NCBI GenBank assembly: GCA_913775265.1 | Contig: CAJYJH010000005.1 | Span: 1 to 51,788, forward strand | DNA: 51,788 nucleotides | From: an uncultured Mucilaginibacter sp. | GTDB taxonomy: Bacteria; Bacteroidota; Bacteroidia; Sphingobacteriales; Sphingobacteriaceae | Direction of reading: 5' to 3' | Shown: positions 36,156-44,405 of the stretch, piece after piece | How positions within the stretch are numbered: the stretch's first letter is position 1 | Layout: every line of letters starts with the position of its first letter | Program-made: the position numbers and the translations under genes | The notes under the pieces: generated by a model | Told to the model about the DNA's origin: nothing | Databases searched by the model: none | Seen by the model: the letters and a program-made list of their open reading frames with translations, nothing else

Positions 36156-37340
36156 TTATTCAGTATCGTTTTGGTTGCTCGCTAATTTTGAGCTTTTATC
36201 GGTGCTTGCTTTCTTTGATTTTTTCTCAGCAGCAGCGGCAGCTTTTTTCTGTTTTCTTTCAGTTGCCATAGCTTCTCTTTTGTCAGCGTCTGATTTTGGA
36301 GAGGCCTTCATTTTATATTCCCAAGTGCTTGCTTTAAAGTTGTCAATTTTAGCTTCTACTGATTTTGAAACTTCAGCTTTATCTTTTTCGGCAGCTGCAG
36401 GGTCAATTGCTGCGCCAGCGATAGCATTGTTTGCTAACTGAGCATTAGGACGGTTGTCTGTGCCACTTGCACGTACAATTGAACTGGCGTATTTACCTTG
36501 AACAAACAAGTCGTCGATAGTAGTGTCGTAAATGTTACGATCCGGATCAGTTACGTCTTTAGTAGCAAAGAAGTCACGGCATTGAGGGAAATATAACCAG
36601 AAGGCCGGAGTTTCACCTACGTTTGCACCAGCAACCTGAGCAGACATTAAAGGAGCTAAACCTACAATGCGCGTAACAATCATCGAACGTTTTTTGTCGA
36701 AATAGATGTCCTCTTTCGTTCTGAATTTAGTAACACGGGCAGCGTTAAAATCATTCAACACCATTTTAGAACCTATTTTGTTGCCGTTTTGGTCAAACTG
36801 ATCAACCATCACACTGTCTTGCAATTTAGATAAGGCTTTGCCTAAAGTCAATGGTCTGGCGAATGTGCTGTCGCTGTTAGTAGCGCTTGGCTCATAAGCC
36901 GTAAGTTTGCCTGTTCTTAAACCCTCTAATACAATGTCGGCTAAAGTAGCACCTGGAGTGTTAAATAATGAGTTTTTAGGATCGTTGACGTCAATGTCGC
37001 GCCATACACGTTTATAGAATTTAACGTCGCGGCTGTTAATGCCAGGGTAGTTAAACGCCTTTGCATTAGTGTACATTTCATTTTTCTCGTAACCATCAGT
37101 TGGCAGTGGCTGATTTGGAGGTAAAGCGTCTGCAGTGTTACTGGCCGGTATCGCGTTCTGTGCTAAGGTATTAACACGAGTGCTTTGAGGAGTTCTTGTT
37201 GCAGCTGTTTTAGCTTTAACAGATGTGCGGGCTTTGGTGCTTTTTGCTTTTCGTTTTTGGGCATCAGCAGTATTGCTTACCGATACTACTCCAAGCACAC
37301 AGAAGGTAGCTATGAAAATTTTATGAGTTAATGTTTTCAT
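36156..37340 (-). CDS. gldN: GldN-type gliding/type IX secretion protein
   Basis: A 394-residue secreted protein with a signal peptide (cleavage after ADA, about residue 27) and a basic, Ala/Thr-rich linker. The conserved GldN/PorN domain (about 95-300) contains FYKRVWRDIDVNDPKN and FWLYFPQCRDFFATKDV. GldN forms periplasmic rings with GldK in the type IX secretion system. The C-terminal 80 residues are Lys/Ala-rich and probably coiled or disordered. It lies 80 bases downstream of gldK on the minus strand. gldL and gldM, which usually sit between them, are absent here. Confidence 0.92.
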   Translation of the reverse strand: MKTLTHKIFIATFCVLGVVSVSNTADAQKRKAKSTKARTSVKAKTAATRTPQSTRVNTLAQNAIPASNTADALPPNQPLPTDGYEKNEMYTNAKAFNYPGINSRDVKFYKRVWRDIDVNDPKNSLFNTPGATLADIVLEGLRTGKLTAYEPSATNSDSTFARPLTLGKALSKLQDSVMVDQFDQNGNKIGSKMVLNDFNAARVTKFRTKEDIYFDKKRSMIVTRIVGLAPLMSAQVAGANVGETPAFWLYFPQCRDFFATKDVTDPDRNIYDTTIDDLFVQGKYASSIVRASGTDNRPNAQLANNAIAGAAIDPAAAEKDKAEVSKSVEAKIDNFKASTWEYKMKASPKSDADKREAMATERKQKKAAAAAEKKSKKASTDKSSKLASNQNDTE

Positions 37341-37420
37341 CGTCTTATTTTTTATTAGCCGGCCTAGACCGGCTTTGTTAGTATCCTGTATGTTTTATTT
37401 AGCGTTAATTACGAATCTTA

Positions 37421-38800
37421 TTATTTTCTGGTTTTAGTTTGCTCCATTACTACATCTGGTGCAGGCATCACACATCTAAAACCAATGTAAGAGTGACCAA
37501 CATTTTGTATTTCGTAAGCACGGGTTGATGGAGTCAACAAATCAGCATTGTCTTTCCAAGATCCCCCTCTTACTACTTTGCGTCTCATAGCTTCGCTTTC
37601 GGTATCAGCAGCGTCGTACAGTAACACTGGGTTCAAATCGTGTACCAATTCTCTATATGATGGGCTAAAGGCATCTAAAGTCCATTCAGCTACGTTACCC
37701 ATCATATTGTATAAACCCAGAGAGTTCGGTGCATAAGATTTAACATGCATAGTATAAGTACCGCCATCTTTACGGTAATCGCCTTCTTGTTGTTTGAAGT
37801 TAACACCTAATGCGTCAACTTTTTTAGTTTTTCTGCCCTCTCTCTGTTTTATGCTGACAGTAGATAATTTATCAAAATCTTCTGGTTTTAAGTCTTTTGA
37901 CGCAGCATACTCCCATTGAGCCTCTGTTGGTAAATTGTATTGTAAGTTGTACATTCTTACTAAAGACACTTCGCCGGCAGTAGCATTAATCATTTTGCTT
38001 CTCCAGTTGGTATATGCACGGGCTTGTTTCCAGTTAACACCTACTACAGGATATTCATCATACCCTATGTTAGTGTAATAATTATTATCCATTACTTCCA
38101 TTTGTGAGTTAGGGAAGTCATTAGACCATACTTTAGGAGTAGGAACAACAGATACGGTATCAGTTATATATTTTGAACTACCATTACGGTCAACAGAAAG
38201 ACGATCATAGCGGTAAACTACTTTGCCTGGTAACAAGGCTGGTTTTCCATTAATCATAGTGTAGAGTTTACCGTAAAGTAAACCTTTAATAGCCGGATCT
38301 GCAGTTTTCCAAAGTGGTTCTTTCATATTACCCACCTTGCTCCAGTCAATTCTTTTAGTGCTGTCAATAAATAATGGTGCACCAACTTCAGCAACTGTAG
38401 CTTTTGATTTTGAAAGTTTAGCTACAGGGGCTTTCTTTACTTTCTGAAAATACTTTTCATCTTTAAGGTAGTCAGTTACCACTACAGAGTCAGCCACCCA
38501 ATCAACGAAAGTGCGGTATTGTTTGTTGGTAACTTCTGTCTGATCCATAAAAAATGCACTAACGGTCACTACCTTTGGTGCAGTTTTAACGACCGAAGTA
38601 TCTTTGTTATCTTCTTTTTCGACAATCGTTCCTGCTGGTACATACACCATGCCTCTTGGTGCTAAAGGTGTAAGGGATTGCATTGTTGGCCTGGATGTAT
38701 GGATATTATCCATTCCAACAATACGGTTTTGAGTTCTACATGCAGTAAAAGCTACGGCCGCTGAAAGTGTGATGGCAAGTTGATTAAGTTTAATTTTCAT
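37421..38800 (-). CDS. gldK: GldK-type lipoprotein with FGE/sulfatase-modifying domain
   Basis: A 459-residue lipoprotein (MKIKLNQLAITLSAAVAFTAC, lipid Cys21). The formylglycine-generating-enzyme-like fold spans about residues 50-450: MVYVPAGTI, MDQTEVTNKQYRTFV, YPVVGVNWKQARAY, LPTEAQWEYAA and VVRGGSWKDN. Full GldK/PorK proteins form the ring beneath the outer membrane with GldN. ATG 38800 is used because it creates the lipobox; an upstream TTG would not. GldJ has the same fold, but pairing with gldN favours GldK. The upstream 617 bases are unusually long and AT-rich. Confidence 0.85.
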   Translation of the reverse strand: MKIKLNQLAITLSAAVAFTACRTQNRIVGMDNIHTSRPTMQSLTPLAPRGMVYVPAGTIVEKEDNKDTSVVKTAPKVVTVSAFFMDQTEVTNKQYRTFVDWVADSVVVTDYLKDEKYFQKVKKAPVAKLSKSKATVAEVGAPLFIDSTKRIDWSKVGNMKEPLWKTADPAIKGLLYGKLYTMINGKPALLPGKVVYRYDRLSVDRNGSSKYITDTVSVVPTPKVWSNDFPNSQMEVMDNNYYTNIGYDEYPVVGVNWKQARAYTNWRSKMINATAGEVSLVRMYNLQYNLPTEAQWEYAASKDLKPEDFDKLSTVSIKQREGRKTKKVDALGVNFKQQEGDYRKDGGTYTMHVKSYAPNSLGLYNMMGNVAEWTLDAFSPSYRELVHDLNPVLLYDAADTESEAMRRKVVRGGSWKDNADLLTPSTRAYEIQNVGHSYIGFRCVMPAPDVVMEQTKTRK

Positions 38801-39417
38801 TCGATTTAATAATTTTTTAGCATTCAACAATGATCCTTTATGTACCGCTTAGCTTTTCGTTGTAGTGCCTGCTCTCTGGGGCAAGTCTGGCAGGTTTTTA
38901 GCTTAGAGCAAAAAGGATTCCAAGAAGTTTAAAAAGTTGATAAATTTAATTTTTTTTGTTTTTGGTAAATTATTTTTTGTTTAGTGATTTGTATTTATGT
39001 TTAAGATTTTGATATTAAATCTAATGTTTAATTATCACAACCATATTAATTGTGCTTTCTTAATGTATATTCAGAGCACATAGCCACTTATACTGAATTA
39101 AAAAATAATAAGTTACGATTAAATATTTTTTTTTTTCGTAACAGCTTTTTTGCATTGACGTAAACGTGATAATAATGTTTTTATTATAACTATTGGTTAA
39201 TCTATAGAATTTTACAAGCTCCTTTTGTGAACGAACGAGTATAGCCTTTGCATTGATTTTAACATTTTTTAATGGTTTACGAAAATGCATTCTTCAAGGT
39301 TGTGCACTTGAGTATTATGTGGATAACTTCATTTTAAATAGAGTTTAGGTATTTTAATTAGGACAGTGATAAACATCATGATCACATTTTGGTTATTACG
39401 GCATATTTTATTTTTTT
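38801..39417. other. Long AT-rich intergenic region between gldK and gmhA
   Basis: These 617 bases separate divergent genes. They contain many T and A runs and no credible coding region. A CCTGC...GCAGG dyad followed by T lies near 38870-38900. I found no exact TAnnTTTG box on either strand, though regulators of both genes should be here. Confidence 0.5.
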
Positions 39418-40011
39418 ATGTTGTCTGTTATACAATCCCATATATCATCATCAATACAAGTAAAAACTGATTTACTGAGCGATCAAATTTTGCTACGTTT
39501 GATCACTCAAGCGGTCGAAATTATAACTAATAGTTACAAAAGTGGGAACAAAACATTATTAGCAGGTAATGGTGGTAGTGCAGCCGATGCACAACATCTT
39601 TCGGGCGAGTTTGTTAGCCGTTTTAATTTTGACCGCCCTGCTATTCCGTCTATTGCTTTATCAACAGATACCTCCATATTAACTGGTATCGGAAACGATT
39701 ATGGCTTCGAGCGTCTTTTCTCCAGGCAGATCGAGGCGCACGGGAACAAAGGAGACGTTTTTATTGGCATATCTACATCTGGCAACTCGCAAAATATTAT
39801 AAAGGCGTTACATAGCTGTAAAGACCGAGGTGTGATTTCCATTGGTTTAACCGGAGCAACAGGAGGTCAAATGGCCGACTTGTGCGATATTTGTATAAAA
39901 GTGCCATCTACAGTTACACCACGCATACAGGAGTCACACATTTTGATAGGACATATTATTTGCCATTTGGTAGAAGAACAGCTTTTTGAAGAATGTAAAG
40001 CTGGCAAGTAG
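39418..40011 (+). CDS. gmhA: D-sedoheptulose-7-phosphate isomerase
   Basis: A 197-residue SIS-domain isomerase that makes D-glycero-D-manno-heptose 7-phosphate for lipopolysaccharide or glycan heptose. The sugar-phosphate binding loop AGNGGSAADAQH is at residues 49-60. His60, Glu64 and the QESHILIGHIICH segment match the zinc ligands of E. coli GmhA. The second loop, STSGNSQNI, is also present. The gene is AT-rich and starts at ATG 39418 after a T run. No other heptose genes are in the window; rfbD follows after 41 bases. Confidence 0.92.
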   Translation: MLSVIQSHISSSIQVKTDLLSDQILLRLITQAVEIITNSYKSGNKTLLAGNGGSAADAQHLSGEFVSRFNFDRPAIPSIALSTDTSILTGIGNDYGFERLFSRQIEAHGNKGDVFIGISTSGNSQNIIKALHSCKDRGVISIGLTGATGGQMADLCDICIKVPSTVTPRIQESHILIGHIICHLVEEQLFEECKAGK

Positions 40012-40052
40012 TTTTTTATTACTTTTAAACACTACTTGAACATAACAATTAA

Positions 40053-40916
40053 ATGAGTAAAATTTTAGTTTTCGGTGCTTCTGGCCAGTTAGGCCATTGT
40101 TTAAAAAAGGTTGCTGCCGAACAGGGTGTTACCGATATTATTTTTCCGGGTGAAGGCAAAGCCAATATTTTGGATGAAGAAGGTTTAAAAACGCTGTTTG
40201 AAGAGCATAAACCTCAATACGCCATTAATTGCGCTGCCTACACTGCTGTAGATAAGGCCGAAGACGATGTAGACACTGCCCGCAAAGTAAATAAAGATGG
40301 TGCTGCTAATTTGGCCCTTTTATGTAAAACCTATGGTACAACGCTGGTCCATGTATCAACAGATTTTGTTTTTGAAGGTAATACAACACAGCCTTTGGTT
40401 GAAACTGATCATGCAGCGCCTATTAACATTTATGGTTTAACTAAACTGGAGGGCGAGCAAGCAGTAGCCGAACTTTTGCCCGAGCATTATATTTTACGTA
40501 CCAGCTGGTTATACTCTGAGTATGGAAATAATTTTGTAAAAACTATGCTGCGCTTGGGTGCCGAAAAAGATGAGCTTAAAATTATTGCTGATCAGGTGGG
40601 TACACCTACCTATGCTATTGATTTAGCTGATTGTATTTTGCACATTATTAAAAATGATAATCAACAGTACGGTATTTATCATTACAGTAATGAAGGAGTA
40701 ACGTCATGGTACGACTTTGCTATGGGTATTTTCAATATCTCAAATACCCAGGTTAAAGTATACCCGGTGCGTACATCCGAGTATGTTACCCGTGCGGTAA
40801 GGCCGGCATTTTCGGTAATGGATAAAAGCAAAGTGAAATCTACCTTTAATGTTGAAATTCCGTACTGGCGCAATAGCCTGGAAACTTGTATCAAGCGTTT
40901 AAGCGAGCAATTGTAG
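40053..40916 (+). CDS. rfbD: dTDP-4-dehydrorhamnose reductase
   Basis: A 287-residue NADPH-dependent SDR that performs the last step of dTDP-L-rhamnose synthesis. The dinucleotide motif is VFGASGQLGHCL. The catalytic region has STDFVFEG, and the Tyr-x-x-x-Lys pair is in YGLTKLEGE. RTSWLYSEYGNNFVKTML is a family hallmark. rfbA, rfbB and rfbC are not nearby. Its last 26 bases overlap the 3' end of miaA on the opposite strand. Confidence 0.94.
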   Translation: MSKILVFGASGQLGHCLKKVAAEQGVTDIIFPGEGKANILDEEGLKTLFEEHKPQYAINCAAYTAVDKAEDDVDTARKVNKDGAANLALLCKTYGTTLVHVSTDFVFEGNTTQPLVETDHAAPINIYGLTKLEGEQAVAELLPEHYILRTSWLYSEYGNNFVKTMLRLGAEKDELKIIADQVGTPTYAIDLADCILHIIKNDNQQYGIYHYSNEGVTSWYDFAMGIFNISNTQVKVYPVRTSEYVTRAVRPAFSVMDKSKVKSTFNVEIPYWRNSLETCIKRLSEQL

Positions 40917-41814
40917 TATCAATATAATCAATCATAGTGAGGGCGTCAGTGGGATTAAACCATTGGATGCCCTTGTCTTTTTTAAACCAGGTGAGTTGCC
41001 TTTTAGCAAAGCGCCGGGTGTTTTGTTTAACTGAAGCAATAGCAGCGTTTAAGTCGGTTTTGCCATCCAGATAATCAAATATCTCACTGTAGCCTACCGT
41101 GTTCAAAGCATTCAAGCATCTGTATTGGGTCAGGGCTTTTACTTCATCAATCAATCCGTTAGTTACCATAAGGTCGACCCGTTGGTTAATGCGGTCATAT
41201 AGCTCCTCACGCGGCAGATCCAAGCCTATTTTAATGATGTTAAAGCCTCTTTTAGCTTGACTGCCTTTCCGAAATGATGAGTAGGGTTTGCCTGTGCTCT
41301 CGCACACCTCTAAAGCCCTGATGAGGCGTTGAGGATTATTCAAGTCGACTTGTTTGTAATATGCTGGGTCGGCAGTCAAAAGTTTTTGCCGTAAAACATC
41401 AATCCCTTCTGTAGACAGCAATTGGTTCAGCTTTTCGCGAATCTCCGGTAGTGCGGCAGGCAGGTCATCAAAGCCGTTGATAAGGGCATTTACATAAAGA
41501 CCGGATCCGCCGGCCATGATGGCGATGTTATGCTGTTCAAATATTTGGTTGAGAATAGTTAAACCCTGTTTTTCAAAGTCGCCTACGTTGAATGACTCAG
41601 TAACGCGATGAGAGTTGATGAAATGATGATGGGTCTGGCTCAATTCGTCATCAGATGGCTTAGCGGTACCAATAGTCATTTCGCGAAAAAGCTGTCGGGA
41701 ATCGGCAGAGATTATTTCGGTATGGTAATGTTTTGCTATTTGGATAGCCGCCGCAGTTTTGCCAACAGCCGTTGGGCCAACAATACTTATCAAATACTTC
41801 TGACCTGTGTTCAT
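40891..41814 (-). CDS. miaA: tRNA dimethylallyltransferase
   Basis: A 307-residue enzyme that adds a dimethylallyl group to A37 of tRNAs reading U-starting codons. The P-loop is GPTAVGKT (residues 13-20), followed by SADSRQLFREMTIGTAKPS, the substrate site. The C-terminal part includes RRFAKRQLTWFKKD. Size matches the family. It is convergent with rfbD, overlapping by 26 bases. A terminator of the upstream gene lies just before its start, so it may be transcribed by read-through or its own promoter. Confidence 0.96.
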   Translation of the reverse strand: MNTGQKYLISIVGPTAVGKTAAAIQIAKHYHTEIISADSRQLFREMTIGTAKPSDDELSQTHHHFINSHRVTESFNVGDFEKQGLTILNQIFEQHNIAIMAGGSGLYVNALINGFDDLPAALPEIREKLNQLLSTEGIDVLRQKLLTADPAYYKQVDLNNPQRLIRALEVCESTGKPYSSFRKGSQAKRGFNIIKIGLDLPREELYDRINQRVDLMVTNGLIDEVKALTQYRCLNALNTVGYSEIFDYLDGKTDLNAAIASVKQNTRRFAKRQLTWFKKDKGIQWFNPTDALTMIDYIDTTIARLNA

Positions 41815-41841
41815 TTACTTATAGGAACTTAAAGAAACAAA

Positions 41842-41876
41842 AAAGCCGTGCCTTGTTCAATAAGCACAGCTTTAAA
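41842..41876 (-). terminator. Terminator after the pRiA4b-like gene
   Basis: Read on the minus strand, AAAGCTGTGC and GCACGGCTTT pair around a 12-base loop (one mismatch) and are followed by T residues. It lies between the pRiA4b-like gene and miaA. Confidence 0.65.
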
Positions 41877-41893
41877 TATAAATTTATAATTAA

Positions 41894-42547
41894 CTAATAG
41901 TCATCATTACGGCCACGGCCACTACGGTTTTCATCGTCCGAAAAGTCATCATCTGAAAAGTCACCGCCAAACTCGTCTTCTTCATGGTTTTCGGAGTCGT
42001 CACCTTCCTCACGGGAGCTGCCACCTGATTCTGAAACTTCCTCAAAATCTTCAGTTTCTTCAGGATTGTATTCCATTTCGTTCAAAAAGTCAAAATCCTC
42101 ATTGGCTGCAGTAGCTACTGTTGTGTTATAAACATTACCAAATTGTTTTGGCGGTTCGCCCGAACTCCTTACCGTAGCAGGATAACTTGTACCCGGCGTT
42201 TCATCTAAAATTTTAACCAGTTCTACATGAAAGTCGAACGGGCGCTCAAAGTTTGAGGTATAATAAAACTTTTGATGAGGGTCGTCTATAAAGTTGCTCA
42301 GCTTGGCATTTTCCATCAAAGTAATGCCACGGTTAGCCTTACGCTCGTTAGGTTTAAAAGCTATTTCTTCGCCTTTAGTCCACTGGTCGTTGCTAATGTA
42401 AAAAGACGAAGAGTAATCAGGGTTAAAACCGATAGATTGGTGGATTGCATGATGTAAGTCGGCAAATGTTTGGGTCGATTTAATATCAACTTCTCTGCTT
42501 ACATCGTCATAATCTTCAAAAGTAACCCTGAAGCGGTATAGTGCCAT
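41894..42547 (-). CDS. Plasmid pRiA4b ORF-3-like protein with acidic tail
   Basis: A 217-residue protein. The first 125 residues (MALYRFRVTFEDYDDVSREV, then SIGFNPDYSSSFYIS) resemble the pRiA4b ORF-3-like family, named from a plasmid gene but common in chromosomes and of unknown function. The C-terminal 70 residues are extremely acidic, with Glu/Asp/Ser/Gly repeats ending in an RSGRGRNDD segment, and are probably disordered. It lies between cca and miaA on the same strand, which suggests a housekeeping gene, not an acquired one. Confidence 0.75.
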   Translation of the reverse strand: MALYRFRVTFEDYDDVSREVDIKSTQTFADLHHAIHQSIGFNPDYSSSFYISNDQWTKGEEIAFKPNERKANRGITLMENAKLSNFIDDPHQKFYYTSNFERPFDFHVELVKILDETPGTSYPATVRSSGEPPKQFGNVYNTTVATAANEDFDFLNEMEYNPEETEDFEEVSESGGSSREEGDDSENHEEDEFGGDFSDDDFSDDENRSGRGRNDDY

Positions 42548-42587
42548 GTTTTATTAGGTTGGTTGTTTAAAAAATAATAGTCAAATT

Positions 42588-44000
42588 TTAATTTGTGCTT
42601 TCCACAACTTTTAAGCCAATCTCGCGGCCTTTTTCAATAGTAAACTCTAAAGCGGCTTCGTAAGTATTTGGTATGTCTCCTTCTAATATGGCTTCGCGTA
42701 TCTGATTTTTAATAATACCTACTTCGCGTCCTTCTTTCAGCCCAAAAAGCTGCATAATATCATTGCCTGTTATAGGTGGCTGCCAGTTTCTTACCCGGTC
42801 GCGCTCCTCAACGTCTTTCAGCTTCTGCTGCACAAGTTTAAAGTTCTGCCGATATTTTTTTATTTTATATTCGTTTTTGGTCGTAATGTCTGCCTTGCAA
42901 AGCAACATTAAACTTTCAATGTCATCACCTGCCTCAAATAGCAGACGCCTAACGGCTGAGTCTGTTACAATTTCTTGCGTTAAAACAATAGGGCGCATGT
43001 GCAGTTGCACCAGCTTTTGCACAAACTTCATCCTGTCGTTAAGGGGGAGTTTGAGCTGCGTGAATAGTTTAGGCACCATCCGCGCACCACGGTCTTCGTG
43101 CCCATGAAAAGTCCAGCCGTGGCCCGGTTCAAAACGCTTGGTAACAGGCTTGGCAATATCATGCAAAATAGCAGCCCAGCGCAACCACAAATCCTGAGTA
43201 GTGGCAGATATATTATCCAGCACTTGCAGGGTATGGTAGTAGTTGTCTTTATGACCGCGACCATTCACATAGTCAACCCCATAAAGGGCGGCCATCTGCG
43301 GGAATATGTGATTAATCAACCCGGTATCCAGCAAGTATTTAAATCCAATAGAAGGCTGTGGCGACAAAATGATTTTATTCAACTCGTCGGTAATGCGTTC
43401 CTGCGATACGATATGGATACGATCTTTATTTAGCTTTATTGCTTCTACGGCATTATCGTCGATCACAAAATTTAGCTGTGCGGCAAAGCGTATTGCCCGC
43501 ATCATTCGCAAAGGATCGTCTGAGAAGGTTTCTTCCGGATTTAACGGAGTTCTGATCAGCTTGTGCTCCAAATCCTGCATTCCGTTAAAAGGATCTACCA
43601 ATTCGCCAAAGTGTTGTCCGTTTAATGCAATAGCTAAGGCGTTGATGGTAAAGTCACGACGCTTTTGATCATCTTCGAGTGTGCCATTTTCTACAATAGG
43701 TTTGCGCGATTGCGTGCGGTATGATTCTTTTCGGGCGCCAACAAACTCAACCTCTACATCATGGTATTTAAGCATAGCGGTACCAAAGCTTTTAAATACC
43801 GAAACCTTAACTTTTAAGGCATCAGCAACAGCTTCGGCAAAAGCAATCCCGTTACCTACTACAACAATATCAATGTCTTTAGATGGTCGATTTAAAAAGA
43901 TATCTCTTACAAAACCACCTATGGCAAAAGCCTGCACCTGCTGACGGTCTGCCACCGCCGAAATAACAGAAAATACAGTATGTTGCAGATGCTCTTTCAT
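42588..44000 (-). CDS. cca: CCA-adding-type tRNA nucleotidyltransferase with HD domain
   Basis: A 470-residue class II nucleotidyltransferase. The active-site motif GGFVRD (residues 28-33) and the metal pair Asp42/Asp44 (DID) are visible, with RRDFTINALA and DDPLRMMRAIRFA downstream. An HD phosphohydrolase domain follows, with HDIAKP and a GHEDRGA segment. It most likely adds CCA to tRNA 3' ends, which is needed because none of the tRNAs here encodes CCA. A poly(A) polymerase role cannot be excluded from sequence alone. The gene lies 40 bases upstream of the pRiA4b-like gene. Confidence 0.92.
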   Translation of the reverse strand: MKEHLQHTVFSVISAVADRQQVQAFAIGGFVRDIFLNRPSKDIDIVVVGNGIAFAEAVADALKVKVSVFKSFGTAMLKYHDVEVEFVGARKESYRTQSRKPIVENGTLEDDQKRRDFTINALAIALNGQHFGELVDPFNGMQDLEHKLIRTPLNPEETFSDDPLRMMRAIRFAAQLNFVIDDNAVEAIKLNKDRIHIVSQERITDELNKIILSPQPSIGFKYLLDTGLINHIFPQMAALYGVDYVNGRGHKDNYYHTLQVLDNISATTQDLWLRWAAILHDIAKPVTKRFEPGHGWTFHGHEDRGARMVPKLFTQLKLPLNDRMKFVQKLVQLHMRPIVLTQEIVTDSAVRRLLFEAGDDIESLMLLCKADITTKNEYKIKKYRQNFKLVQQKLKDVEERDRVRNWQPPITGNDIMQLFGLKEGREVGIIKNQIREAILEGDIPNTYEAALEFTIEKGREIGLKVVESTN

Positions 44001-44046
44001 TAATTAAACTAAGGCAGAATTAAGCTAAAATAAATTTAATTGGGCG

Positions 44047-44054
44047 CAAAGGTA
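44047..44054 (-). promoter_or_regulatory. -7 box of the cca promoter
   Basis: On the minus strand this reads TACCTTTG, an exact TAnnTTTG match 46 bases before the cca ATG. No good -33 element is visible. Confidence 0.45.
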
Positions 44055-44122
44055 ACTACTAATTTGCAGATTTGGTTTGCATACAACAATAACGTTGCAA
44101 TATTGCTAATATGAGTAAACAC

Positions 44123-44151
44123 AAACAGCCATGTTTTACACATGGCTGTTT
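44123..44151. other. Perfect hairpin in the intergenic region
   Basis: AAACAGCCATG (44123-44133) and CATGGCTGTTT (44141-44151) form an 11-bp stem with a 7-base loop. It is 255 bases beyond the stop of the peptidase gene and over 120 bases upstream of cca. The flanks have no strong T run. Confidence 0.65.
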
Positions 44152-44405
44152 ACTACTCTGCATCAAAAATCACACTCACATTACTGCTCATATTTAAACA
44201 ATTGATGTGCCAGCAGTTAACTGTGGTGTAATTTATTTAATTTTTTATGATGACTATTTTACGGACAGATAAAAAGCGAAAGACTTTAATTATAAAGCGG
44301 TATCAAAACGGTGTTTGTGTGATTTGAAAAGTATACGGTTGTCTAACTAAAAGTGTAGGTTTTAATACAAAATCGATTATTTACAAGGCGCTGCTACATT
44401 TTGCA

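Larger units (their letters stand above)
44001..44405. other. Intergenic region upstream of cca
   Basis: This 405-base gap contains a -7 box for cca (44047-44054), a perfect 11-bp hairpin (44123-44151) and AT-rich sequence. No coding region is convincing. Confidence 0.6.

Noticed and set aside
39060..39290. A 76-codon ORF on the minus strand in the gldK-gmhA gap
   Set aside because: Its composition follows the AT-rich DNA, with no recognisable domain or conserved motif.
41894..42547. pRiA4b name taken as evidence of a plasmid or transferred gene
   Set aside because: The name is historical; the gene sits in a tRNA-gene neighbourhood with ordinary composition.
44247..44327. A 26-codon basic ORF in the gap upstream of cca
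   Set aside because: It is short and has no family resemblance, no supporting promoter and no start signal.
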